A stretch of DNA of 64,000 bases from an uncultured Oscillospiraceae bacterium (lineage in GTDB: Bacteria > Bacillota > Clostridia > Oscillospirales > Oscillospiraceae), in assembly GCA_947626905.1 (NCBI GenBank), contig CANQUE010000002.1:1-64000 (forward strand), in the 5' to 3' direction. A program made the position numbers and the translations under genes. The notes beneath the pieces were generated by a model. It was not told the DNA's origin. It saw only the letters and a program-made list of their open reading frames with translations, and searched no databases. This document shows positions 32,702 through 40,786 of the stretch, in pieces; positions within the stretch are counted from its first letter, which is position 1; every line of letters begins with the position of its first letter.

Positions 32702-33379
32702 ATGCTATATAAGATCGTGATCCATTCGATTACTATGTATGCGCTGCTCATCCTGTTCATGCGGGTGATGGGCAAGCGGCAGCTGGGCCAGCTGGAACCG
32801 TCAGAGCTGGTGGTGACCATCCTGATCTCCGAGGTGGCCTCCACGCCCATGGCCGAGCCGGACAAGCCGCTGTATTACGGCATCGTGCCGGTATTCGTGC
32901 TGTTTCTGCTGGAACTGCTGATGAGCCTGGCCACGGCCAAGAGCGTGCGCCTGCGGACACTGCTGTCCGGCAAGCCCTCCCTGCTCATCGCCCATGGGCG
33001 CATCGACCAGACCCAGATGCGCCGCAACCGCTTCACCCCCGACGAACTGGCCGAGGCGCTGCGCAGCCAGGGCGCCCTGGATCTGAACCAGGTCCAATAC
33101 GCCATTCTGGAGACCGACGGGCAGCTCAACGTGATCATGGACCCCGCCGACCGCCCTGTCACCGCCGGCCAGATGGGCCTCGGGACGGAGGACGCCGGAT
33201 ATCCCATGATCGTGATCAACGACGGCCGGGTGCTGGGGGAAAACCTGAAGCTGCTGGGCAAAGACGAGAAGTGGCTGGAAAAACGGCTCCGGGCCCAGAA
33301 TATCCCTTCGGCAAAAGACGTATACCTGATGACCGTGGACATGGCCGGGGGCGTATTTCTCTCTCCGAAAGAGCGCTAA
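32702..33379 (+). CDS. DUF421/YetF-like membrane protein
   Basis: A 225-residue protein with three N-terminal transmembrane helices (about 5-80) and a cytoplasmic C-terminal domain. Diagnostic segments are [20 protein letters not shown] and [23 protein letters not shown]421 proteins (YetF, YdfS, 2Duf) occur in spore inner membranes of Bacillus and affect spore resistance and germination. The start has no SD. The gene's end overlaps the convergent nrdR by 4 nt. Confidence 0.88.
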   Translation: MLYKIVIHSITMYALLILFMRVMGKRQLGQLEPSELVVTILISEVASTPMAEPDKPLYYGIVPVFVLFLLELLMSLATAKSVRLRTLLSGKPSLLIAHGRIDQTQMRRNRFTPDELAEALRSQGALDLNQVQYAILETDGQLNVIMDPADRPVTAGQMGLGTEDAGYPMIVINDGRVLGENLKLLGKDEKWLEKRLRAQNIPSAKDVYLMTVDMAGGVFLSPKER

Positions 33380-33843
33380 GCGTCCTTGGTCTTGTCCCCC
33401 AGGAGCTTGGTCAGCTCCTCCATAAAGGTGTTGATGTCCTTGAACTGCCGGTACACGCTGGCGAATCGGACATAGGAAACCTCGTCCACGGCCTTCAGCT
33501 GCTCCATCACCATATCCCCCACCTCGGCGGTGGAAACCTCCCGTTCCAGGGCGCTCTGAAGCTCCGCCTCGATGGAGTCGGCGATGGACTCGATCTTGTC
33601 CAGCGGCACCGTCCGCTTCTCGCAGGCCCTGACCATGGAGTTGATGAGCTTTACTTTATCAAAAGTCTGGCGGCTGCCGTCCCGCTTCACCACCACCAGG
33701 GGCATCCGCTCCACCTTCTCGTAGGTGGTGAACCGCTTGCCGCACATCAGGCACTCCCTCCGGCGGCGGATGGTGCTCCCCTCGTCCGCCGGGCGGGAGT
33801 CGATGACCTTGCTCTCGCTGTAACCGCAATAGGGACATTTCAT
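33376..33843 (-). CDS. nrdR: Transcriptional repressor NrdR
   Basis: A 155-residue repressor of ribonucleotide reductase genes. The zinc ribbon is [15 protein letters not shown]...[12 protein letters not shown] and the ATP-cone follows (about 48-138). GGGAGG precedes the ATG. No nrd genes are in this window, so its targets lie elsewhere. Confidence 0.98.
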   Translation of the reverse strand: MKCPYCGYSESKVIDSRPADEGSTIRRRRECLMCGKRFTTYEKVERMPLVVVKRDGSRQTFDKVKLINSMVRACEKRTVPLDKIESIADSIEAELQSALEREVSTAEVGDMVMEQLKAVDEVSYVRFASVYRQFKDINTFMEELTKLLGDKTKDA

Positions 33844-33896
33844 TTCGATCGTCCTCCCGATCCTCTTTGCCGCGGCCCTGGCCGCTGATTTACATA

Positions 33897-33908
33897 ATTA
33901 TACCATAC
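33897..33908 (-). promoter_or_regulatory. Extended -10 promoter of nrdR
   Basis: TATGGTATAAT on the minus strand: perfect TATAAT with a TRTGn extension, about 54 nt before the ATG. Confidence 0.65.
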
Positions 33909-34007
33909 TCTCTGCCATATTGCCACAAAAATGTTTGTCTTTTTCGGGAAATATCTTACCTTTTTGCCGTTTGTTTCCGGTTTTTCCCTGGAAGCAGCTT
34001 GTTCTTA

Positions 34008-34036
34008 TTGAAAAAACAGCCCGGATATTATATAAT
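34008..34036 (+). promoter_or_regulatory. Sigma-A promoter of the sirtuin-tagA operon
   Basis: TTGAAA, 17-nt spacer, TATAAT. One of the best consensus matches in the window. Confidence 0.85.
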
Positions 34037-34090
34037 AAATTGATTTAGGGACCCCAAATTATGGGAACAGTACAGGAGGAGGCATGGGCC

Positions 34091-34807
34091 GTGGACACAG
34101 CTGTACAGACCTTGCGCCAGTGGGTGGCCGGGAGCAAAAACATCGTGTTTTTCGGCGGCGCCGGCGTATCTACCGAGAGCGGCATCCCGGATTTCCGCAG
34201 CGTGGACGGGCTGTATAACCAGCAGTGGGCCTATCCCCCTGAGACCATCCTGTCCCACAGCTTCTTTGAGCGGGACCCGGCGGAGTTTTACCGCTTCTAC
34301 CGGGCGAAGCTGGTGGTGAAGGACGCCAAGCCCAACGCCGCCCATCGGAAACTGGCCCAATGGGAAAAGGAGGGCCGGCTCCGGGCCGTCCTCACCCAGA
34401 ACATCGACGGCCTGCACCAGGCTGCGGGCAGCCGGGAGGTCCTGGAGCTGCACGGCTCCACCCTGCGCTGCTACTGCGCCCGGTGCCGGAAGAGCTATCC
34501 CCCCTCCTTTATCAACGACGGCGAGGGCGTGCCCCGGTGCGGATGCGGCGGGATCGTCCGGCCGGACGTGGTGCTGTATGAGGAGCCTCTGGACGAGGAT
34601 ATCCTCCAGCGAAGCGTCATGCACATCCGGGCGGCGGATATGCTCATCATCGGCGGCACGAGCCTGGCGGTGTATCCCGCGGCGGGGCTGATCAACTACT
34701 ACCGGGGCAGCCGGCTCGTGCTGGTGAACCGGGGGGCGACGCCCCGGGACGCCGAAGCGGACCTGATCGTCCGGGGCAACATCGGACAGATATTCTCTCA
34801 GCTATGA
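34091..34807 (+). CDS. cobB: NAD-dependent protein deacylase (sirtuin)
   Basis: A 238-residue sirtuin removing acyl groups from lysines using NAD. Motifs: [26 protein letters not shown], the catalytic His in LELHGS, and a zinc site CYCARC...RCGCG. I prefer the GTG at 34091 because GGAGGAGG lies about 9 nt before it; the track ATG at 34061 lacks a ribosome site. The 3' end overlaps tagA by 4 nt. Confidence 0.95.
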   Translation: MDTAVQTLRQWVAGSKNIVFFGGAGVSTESGIPDFRSVDGLYNQQWAYPPETILSHSFFERDPAEFYRFYRAKLVVKDAKPNAAHRKLAQWEKEGRLRAVLTQNIDGLHQAAGSREVLELHGSTLRCYCARCRKSYPPSFINDGEGVPRCGCGGIVRPDVVLYEEPLDEDILQRSVMHIRAADMLIIGGTSLAVYPAAGLINYYRGSRLVLVNRGATPRDAEADLIVRGNIGQIFSQL

Positions 34808-35523
34808 GCATACGCGTCCTGTCCGTTTGCTTCGACCATCTGACCCTCGCCTCCGCCGCGGACCGGGCCATGGAGCTGATCCGCAGCGGGAAGAGCGCCT
34901 ATGTATGCACCCCCAACCCGGAGATCGTCTGGATGTGCCGCTCCGATCCGGCCCTGGACGCCGCCGTCGCCGGGGCGGACATGACCACCGCCGACGGGAC
35001 GGGCATCCTCTGGGCCGCCAAGCTGTTGGGACAGCCCCTTCCGGAGCGGGTGACCGGCTACGATCTGATGACGGCCGTGCTGGAAAGGCTGTCCGGGCGC
35101 GTCTATTTTCTCGGCGGAAAGCCCGGCGTGGCCCAGAGGGCGGCGCAGGCCGTTTCCGCCCGGTATCCCGCCGTGATCCCGGCCGGGTGCCGGGACGGAT
35201 ATTTCGACGACCCCGCGCCGGTGCTGGCGGACATCCTGGCGGCGGAGCCCGACCTCATTTTGGTGTGCCTGGGCTCTCCCAAGCAGGAGCTCTTTATGGC
35301 CGACGCCCGTAAAACGCTGCCCCGGGGACTGATGATGGGCCTGGGCGGGAGTCTGGACGTGCTGGCCGGGGACGTGCCCCGGGCCCCGGAGCGGTGGCAG
35401 AAAGCGGGTCTTGAATGGCTGTACCGGATCCTGCGCCAGCCGCGGCGGCTCGTCCGGCTGCCAAGGCTCGCGGCCTTCGTGCTGGCGGTGCTGGGTCAGA
35501 AAGTAAAAAACCGGGGCTCATAA
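34804..35523 (+). CDS. tagA: WecG/TagA/CpsF family glycosyltransferase
   Basis: A 239-residue GT26 enzyme. TagA adds N-acetylmannosamine to lipid-linked GlcNAc in teichoic-acid linkage units; relatives act in other surface polymers. Signature stretches: VCTPNPEIVWMCRSD, TADGTGILWAAKLLG, ERVTGYDL, FLGGKPGVA, LGSPKQELFM and LGGSLDVLAGDVPRAPE. The C-terminal helices (LEWLYRILRQPRRL) are present. It is translationally coupled to the sirtuin. The stop lies inside the terminator hairpin of the opposite-strand mini-gene. Confidence 0.92.
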   Translation: MSIRVLSVCFDHLTLASAADRAMELIRSGKSAYVCTPNPEIVWMCRSDPALDAAVAGADMTTADGTGILWAAKLLGQPLPERVTGYDLMTAVLERLSGRVYFLGGKPGVAQRAAQAVSARYPAVIPAGCRDGYFDDPAPVLADILAAEPDLILVCLGSPKQELFMADARKTLPRGLMMGLGGSLDVLAGDVPRAPERWQKAGLEWLYRILRQPRRLVRLPRLAAFVLAVLGQKVKNRGS

Positions 35524-35532
35524 AGAGCCCCG
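35512..35532 (-). terminator. Terminator of the Cys-rich mini-gene
   Basis: CGGGGCTC-TTTAT-GAGCCCCG followed by GTTTTTTAC on the minus strand. On plus it spans the tagA stop codon. Confidence 0.85.
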
Positions 35533-35570
35533 AGCGCAGACTGGTCTATATCTGTTTATCCCGGCGGAGA

Positions 35571-35711
35571 TCAGTTGCAGCCGCAGCCGCACCCACAGCC
35601 GTTGTTGTTGTCGTTGCAGCCGCAGCCGCAGCCATAGCCGCCGGCCACGGAGAACAGGAGGATCAGGATGATGATGAGCCAGAGCCAGCTGTAAGAATTG
35701 TTGTAGAACAT
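35571..35711 (-). CDS. 46-residue membrane protein with Cys-Gly tail
   Basis: A very small protein: short N-terminus MFYNNSYS, one transmembrane helix (WLWLIIILILLFSVAGG) and a tail of alternating Gly and Cys (YGCGCGCNDNNNGCGCGCGC N). AAAGGG precedes the ATG at 35711. The gene has its own terminator, which argues that it is real. It resembles the YjcZ-type tiny proteins of spore-formers only in layout. Seven cysteines in the tail could bind metal or cross-link. Function unknown. Confidence 0.7.
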   Translation of the reverse strand: MFYNNSYSWLWLIIILILLFSVAGGYGCGCGCNDNNNGCGCGCGCN

Positions 35712-35840
35712 GATGTTTTCCCTTTCTGCGCGCTTTATTTGTCGCGGCCGTGCCTGCGCGGCATAGGCCCGGCGCGTTGTCATCCGAGCCATATTATGAC
35801 CGACCGCCTCCGGGCGTGACGAAGCATAAGGAGCGAATCA

Positions 35841-37373
35841 ATGTCCCAAATGACACCCAACGACGAATACGACATCTACGGCGGGCCCGGCCCCGACGGG
35901 GGACCGGACGAGGGAGAAACGTACGCCGGCGATCCGGCCGTTTCCGAGGACGGCTCCTATCTCACCCCGGACGCCCCCCGGCACGCCGCTCCCGAACCGG
36001 AGCCGGAGGAGCAGGTCATGCCCGTTCCCCGGGACAAGCGCTTCGGCCGTCTGCGCTCCGGATCGAGCGGCCGGCCCAGAGGCCGGCTGGCAAAGAGGGG
36101 GAAATCTTCCGGCACGGCGATGCCTGTGGAGCGGGAAACGCCCATCGTGGGCCGGTACCTGCGGCAGGGCCAGATGCTGGTCTACGACTCTGAGCTGGAC
36201 GATGTGGATTATACCGACAGCGAGGACCTGCCCGAGGTACGGGACTATCTGCCTGTGCGTTTTCGCCGGTATGGCCGCAGCGGCCTGGGGGGCGGACTGC
36301 TGTACGCCCTGTTCGTGATCAGCGTCAGCGTGATCCTGGCCTGCTTCGCCTGGATGTGCGCGGTGGACGTGCTGGCGCTGAACAAGGATTTGGTCTCCTC
36401 CCCGGTCACCATCCTCCCCTATGAGCCCACCGGCGACATGCCCACCACCGTCACCACCAAAAACGCCGACGGCGAAGAGGTGGAAGTGGAGATCAAGGTG
36501 GACATCGACCAGGCGGCGGAAGCGCTGAAGAACGCCGGGATCATCGAATACAAATGGCTGTTCAAACTGTTCGCCCAGTTCTCTCACGCCAACATCAAGA
36601 TGGACCCGGGCACTTATGACCTGGATACCTCCCTGGATTACCGGGCCCTGGTGACCAAGATGCAGTTCGGCTCCGGCGCCCAGGAGATCACCAAGATCAC
36701 CTTCCCCGAGGGCTTCTCTCTGGAACAGATCTTCACCCTTTTGGAACAGCAATATATCGCGAAAAAGGAAGACCTTTACGAGGCCTGCGCCAACTATGAG
36801 TACGACCTGGACTTCCTGGCGGATCTCCCCTATGGGGACCCGGAACGGCTGGAGGGTTACCTGTTCCCGGACACCTACGAATTCTATCAGAGCGAGGGCG
36901 CGTCCAACGCCATCCGGCGGTTCCTGCGCAACTTCAACAACCGGTTCACCGATGAGATGCGGGATAAGGCCGCCGCCCGGGGCCTGACCATCCGGGAGGT
37001 GCTCACCATGGCCTCCCTCATCGAAAAGGAGGCGGGCGCCACGCCGGGCGAGCGGGAAAAGATCGCCTCCGTCATATACAACCGTATCAGCGCCGGGATG
37101 CCCCTGGGTCTGGACAGCACGATAAACTATATCAAGGGCACCAGCACCTTCGATCTGACCCAGGACGACCTGAAGATCGACAGCCCGTACAACACGTATC
37201 TGTACACGGGTCTTCCTCCCGGGCCCATCTGCAACCCCGGTCTGGACTCCATCAAAGCCGTGCTCGACCCTGACAGCACCGGCTATTACTACTGGTATTC
37301 CGTGGACGGCGTCACCTACTTCTTCGCCACCAATGAAGAGCAGCTGGCCTTCGCTCACGACCACCCCGTCTGA
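35841..37373 (+). CDS. mltG: Endolytic murein transglycosylase MltG (YceG-like)
   Basis: A 510-residue inner-membrane enzyme cutting nascent glycan strands, setting strand length. A long acidic and basic cytoplasmic N-tail (about 1-150) precedes one transmembrane helix (GLLYALFVISVSVILACFAW) and the YceG domain. The catalytic Glu is in LTMASLIEKEAG; also seen are ITFPEGFSLEQIF, YLFPDTYEF and the NPGLDSIKAVL end. AAGGAG precedes the ATG. The cytoplasmic tail is longer than in Proteobacteria, as usual in Firmicutes. Confidence 0.95.
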   Translation: MSQMTPNDEYDIYGGPGPDGGPDEGETYAGDPAVSEDGSYLTPDAPRHAAPEPEPEEQVMPVPRDKRFGRLRSGSSGRPRGRLAKRGKSSGTAMPVERETPIVGRYLRQGQMLVYDSELDDVDYTDSEDLPEVRDYLPVRFRRYGRSGLGGGLLYALFVISVSVILACFAWMCAVDVLALNKDLVSSPVTILPYEPTGDMPTTVTTKNADGEEVEVEIKVDIDQAAEALKNAGIIEYKWLFKLFAQFSHANIKMDPGTYDLDTSLDYRALVTKMQFGSGAQEITKITFPEGFSLEQIFTLLEQQYIAKKEDLYEACANYEYDLDFLADLPYGDPERLEGYLFPDTYEFYQSEGASNAIRRFLRNFNNRFTDEMRDKAAARGLTIREVLTMASLIEKEAGATPGEREKIASVIYNRISAGMPLGLDSTINYIKGTSTFDLTQDDLKIDSPYNTYLYTGLPPGPICNPGLDSIKAVLDPDSTGYYYWYSVDGVTYFFATNEEQLAFAHDHPV

Positions 37374-37406
37374 TCCCATCAATCCACCTAGAGAGGTAAG
37401 TCAAAT

Positions 37407-40076
37407 ATGAAAAAGAAATACGGCGTCAACGAGCTGCGGGAGATGTTTTTGTCCTTCTTTGAAACAAAAGGCCATCTGCGGCTGCCCAGCTTCTCCCTCA
37501 TCCCCCAGAATGACGCGAGCCTTCTGCTCATCAACTCCGGCATGGCCCCCATGAAGCCCTACTTCACCGGGGAGCAGGAACCGCCCCGGCACCGGGTCTG
37601 CACCTGCCAGAAGTGCATCCGCACCGGCGATATCGAGAACATCGGCAAGACCGCCCGCCACGGCACCTACTTCGAGATGCTGGGCAACTTTTCCTTCGGC
37701 GACTATTTCAAGAAAGAGGCCATCCCCTGGGCTTGGGAATTTTTGACCAGCCCGGAATGGGTGGGCCTGGACCCGGACCGGCTGTATCCCTCCGTGTTCG
37801 CGGGCAATGAGACCACCCCCGCCGACGAGGAGGCCTTCCGCATCTGGAACGAGGACATCGGCATCCCCGCCGAGCGCATCTATAGATTCGGCAAAGAGGA
37901 CAACTTCTGGGAGCACGGCTCCGGCCCCTGCGGCCCCTGCTCGGAGATCTACTATGACCGGGGGCCCCAGTACGGCTGCGGCAAGCCCACCTGCACCGTG
38001 GGCTGCGACTGCGACCGGTACATGGAGGTCTGGAACATCGTCTTCTCCCAGTTCGACAACGACGGCAACAACAACTACACCGAGCTGAAGCAGAAGAACA
38101 TCGACACCGGCATGGGCCTGGAGCGGCTGGCGGTGGTATGCCAGGACGTGGACAGCCTGTTCGACGTGGACACGGTGATGAACATCACCAACGAGGTGTC
38201 CCGGCTCACCGGCGCCACCTACGGCCGCAGCCATAAGATGGACGTGTCCCTGCGGGTGATCACCGACCACATCCGGGCCTCCACCATGATGATCTGCGAC
38301 GGCGTGCTGCCCTCCAACGAGGGCCGGGGCTATGTGCTGCGCCGGCTGCTGCGCCGGGCCGCCCGCCACGGGAAGCTGCTGGGGGTGAACGAGCCGTTCC
38401 TGTACAAGATCGTGGACATGGTCATCCATGAAAACGAGGGCCACTACCCTGACCTGCGGGAGCGGCAGGCGTACATCACCAAAGTCATCCGGGTGGAGGA
38501 GGAGAATTTCGCCCGCACCATCGACGGCGGCATGCGCATCTTCGGCGAGATGCTGGAAAACCACAAGCAGCGGGGCGAGAGCGTCTTCTCCGGCGCGGAC
38601 GCCTTCAAGCTCTATGACACCTACGGCTTCCCCCTGGATCTGACCGCCGACATGGCCGACGAACAGGGCATGACCGTGGACGAGGCCGGCTTCCAGGCCC
38701 TCATGGAGGAGCAGCGCCAGCGGGCCCGGAAGGCCCGGGAGGCCCTGGGCGACCTGGGCTGGGCCGGCGTGGAGTTCGGCAAGGACGTGCCCGAGACCGA
38801 ATTCGTCGGCTATGACCACACCACCTATGAGGGCGCCAAGGTGGTGGCCCTGGTGGTGGAGAACGAGCAGGCGGAAGAGCTGATGCCCGGCGTGGAGGGC
38901 ATCGTGGTGCTGGATAAGACCCCCTTCTATGCCGAGATGGGCGGCCAGGTGGGCGACCACGGCGTCATAACCGCCGGGGATATGACCTTCGCCGTCACCG
39001 ACGTGCAGAAAAACAAGGGCGGCAAGTACATGCACTATGGCAAGGTGACCGGCGGCGTGCTGAAGCTGGGCGATACCGTCACCGCCTCCATCGACGGGGA
39101 CCGCCGCCGGGCCATCATGCGGGCCCACTCCGCCACCCACCTGCTGGACAAAGCCCTGCGCACCGTGCTGGGCGAGCATGTCCACCAGGCCGGTTCCCTG
39201 GTGGAACCGGACCGGCTGCGGTTCGACTTCACCCACTTCTCCGCCATGACGGCCGAGGAGCTGGCCCAGGTGGAGAGCATGGTCAACGACGCGGTGCTGG
39301 CCGGGTATGACGTGCATACCGACGTGCTGCCCATCGAAGAGGCCAAAAAGCGGGGCGCCATCGCCCTGTTCAGCGAGAAATACGGCGACACCGTCCGGGT
39401 GGTGGACATGGGCGGCGGATACTCTGTGGAGTTCTGCGGCGGCACCCACCTGGACAACACCGCCAAGGTGGGCGTGTTCCGCATCACCAGCGAGTTCTCC
39501 GTGGCCAGCGGCGTGCGCCGCATCGAGGCCGTCACCGGCAAGGCGTCCCTGGAGGGGATGCGCCGGGTCCAGGAGCGGCTGAACCAGGCCGCCGCGGCGC
39601 TGAAGGTCCGTCCCACGGAGCTGGAGGCCCGGGCGGAGTCCATCATGGCGGAGCTGCGTCAGCTGCACCAGACGGTGGAAAAGCTGAAGGCCCGGGAGAC
39701 CGCCGGCGAGACCGAGCGGCTGCTGTTCTCCACCCGGGATCTGGCCGGACTGCGGGTGCTCACCGCCGCCGTGCCCGACGCGGATGCCAACCGCCTGCGC
39801 CAGATGGGCGACCTGCTGCGGGACAAGGCCCCCAACATCGTGGCGGTGCTGGCCGCTTCCACCGGCGGGAAGGTCACCTTCCTGGCCATCTGCGGCCCGG
39901 AGGCCATAAAGGCCGGCATGAAGGCCGGCGAGCTGGTGAAGGCCGTGTCCGCCGTGGCCGGCGGCAAGGGCGGCGGCAAGCCCGAGTCCGCCATGGGCGG
40001 CGGCTCCGATCTGACGAAGATGGACAACGCCCTGGCCATAGTCGACGATTTCGTCGTTGGGAAACTGGGCCTGTAA
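37407..40076 (+). CDS. alaS: Alanyl-tRNA synthetase
   Basis: An 889-residue class II synthetase. The catalytic domain has LRLPSFSLIPQNDASLLLIN and MLGNFSFGDYFKKEAI. The editing domain has HSATHLLDKALR and CGGTHLDNT zinc ligands. The C-terminal oligomerisation/DHHA1 domain ends GKGGGKPESAMGGG. Only 33 nt separate it from mltG, so there is no T-box leader here. GAGAGGT precedes the ATG. Confidence 0.99.
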   Translation: MKKKYGVNELREMFLSFFETKGHLRLPSFSLIPQNDASLLLINSGMAPMKPYFTGEQEPPRHRVCTCQKCIRTGDIENIGKTARHGTYFEMLGNFSFGDYFKKEAIPWAWEFLTSPEWVGLDPDRLYPSVFAGNETTPADEEAFRIWNEDIGIPAERIYRFGKEDNFWEHGSGPCGPCSEIYYDRGPQYGCGKPTCTVGCDCDRYMEVWNIVFSQFDNDGNNNYTELKQKNIDTGMGLERLAVVCQDVDSLFDVDTVMNITNEVSRLTGATYGRSHKMDVSLRVITDHIRASTMMICDGVLPSNEGRGYVLRRLLRRAARHGKLLGVNEPFLYKIVDMVIHENEGHYPDLRERQAYITKVIRVEEENFARTIDGGMRIFGEMLENHKQRGESVFSGADAFKLYDTYGFPLDLTADMADEQGMTVDEAGFQALMEEQRQRARKAREALGDLGWAGVEFGKDVPETEFVGYDHTTYEGAKVVALVVENEQAEELMPGVEGIVVLDKTPFYAEMGGQVGDHGVITAGDMTFAVTDVQKNKGGKYMHYGKVTGGVLKLGDTVTASIDGDRRRAIMRAHSATHLLDKALRTVLGEHVHQAGSLVEPDRLRFDFTHFSAMTAEELAQVESMVNDAVLAGYDVHTDVLPIEEAKKRGAIALFSEKYGDTVRVVDMGGGYSVEFCGGTHLDNTAKVGVFRITSEFSVASGVRRIEAVTGKASLEGMRRVQERLNQAAAALKVRPTELEARAESIMAELRQLHQTVEKLKARETAGETERLLFSTRDLAGLRVLTAAVPDADANRLRQMGDLLRDKAPNIVAVLAASTGGKVTFLAICGPEAIKAGMKAGELVKAVSAVAGGKGGGKPESAMGGGSDLTKMDNALAIVDDFVVGKLGL

Positions 40077-40104
40077 AAGGCCCCATCAAGAAAGGAGCTC
40101 AGCC

Positions 40105-40434
40105 ATGCTTATCTCATTTCCGAGCATGAACGAGGTGACCGTCCCCCACGCCCGGGGCGGCGAGAAGGAACTGTTCCGCAAGCATGTGGACACCGGCGAC
40201 AACCAGATCATGCTGGGCCGCCTGGAACCCGGCGCCACCATCGGCCCCCATACCCACGAGAACGACTCCGAAACCGTGTACATCCTCTCCGGCACGGGCC
40301 GGATGCTGTATGACGGCCGGTATGAGCCCTTGGCGGCCGGCGTATGCCACCACTGCCCCAAGGGACACAGCCACTCCCTGGAAAACACCGGCACGGAGGA
40401 CCTGACCTTCTTTGCCGTGATCCCCAAGCAGTGA
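40105..40434 (+). CDS. Small cupin-domain protein
   Basis: A 109-residue single-domain cupin. Metal-site motifs are GPHTHENDSETVYILSGTG (cupin 1) and GVCHHCPKGHSHSLENTG (cupin 2). AAAGGAG precedes the ATG at 40105. It follows alaS by 28 nt and precedes the HIT gene by 10 nt, so it is probably in the alaS operon. Substrate unknown. Confidence 0.9.
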   Translation: MLISFPSMNEVTVPHARGGEKELFRKHVDTGDNQIMLGRLEPGATIGPHTHENDSETVYILSGTGRMLYDGRYEPLAAGVCHHCPKGHSHSLENTGTEDLTFFAVIPKQ

Positions 40435-40444
40435 GGTGACCGGG

Positions 40445-40786
40445 ATGAACGACTGCCTTTTCTGCAAGATCATCGCCGGGGACATCCCCTCCAGCAAGGT
40501 CTACGAGGACGATCTGTGCTATGCCTTCCGGGACATCAACCCCCAGGTGCCCACCCACATCCTGGTGGTGCCCAAGGAACATATCTCCTCCTGCGGGGAT
40601 GTGACGGCGGAAAACGCCGCCCTGGTCGGCCATATCTTCACCGTCATCGCCCGGATCGCCGAGGCGGAGGGGCTGAATAACGGCTGGCGCGTGGTGTCCA
40701 ACGTGGGCCCTGACGCTGGACAGACCGTTCCCCATCTGCACTTCCATATCCTGGGCGGCCAGCGGCTGAGCGACCGGATGGCATAA
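40445..40786 (+). CDS. HIT family nucleotide-binding protein
   Basis: A 113-residue HIT protein of the HinT type, hydrolysing AMP-lysine-like phosphoramidates. It begins CLFCKIIAGDIPSSKVYEDD and ends with the histidine triad QTVPHLHFHILGGQRL. The ATG at 40445 is 6 nt after GAGGTG. comEC starts at the next base after its stop. Confidence 0.95.
   Translation: MNDCLFCKIIAGDIPSSKVYEDDLCYAFRDINPQVPTHILVVPKEHISSCGDVTAENAALVGHIFTVIARIAEAEGLNNGWRVVSNVGPDAGQTVPHLHFHILGGQRLSDRMA

Noticed and set aside
37374-37406. T-box leader before alaS
   Set aside because: Only 33 nt separate mltG and alaS, far too short for a T-box.
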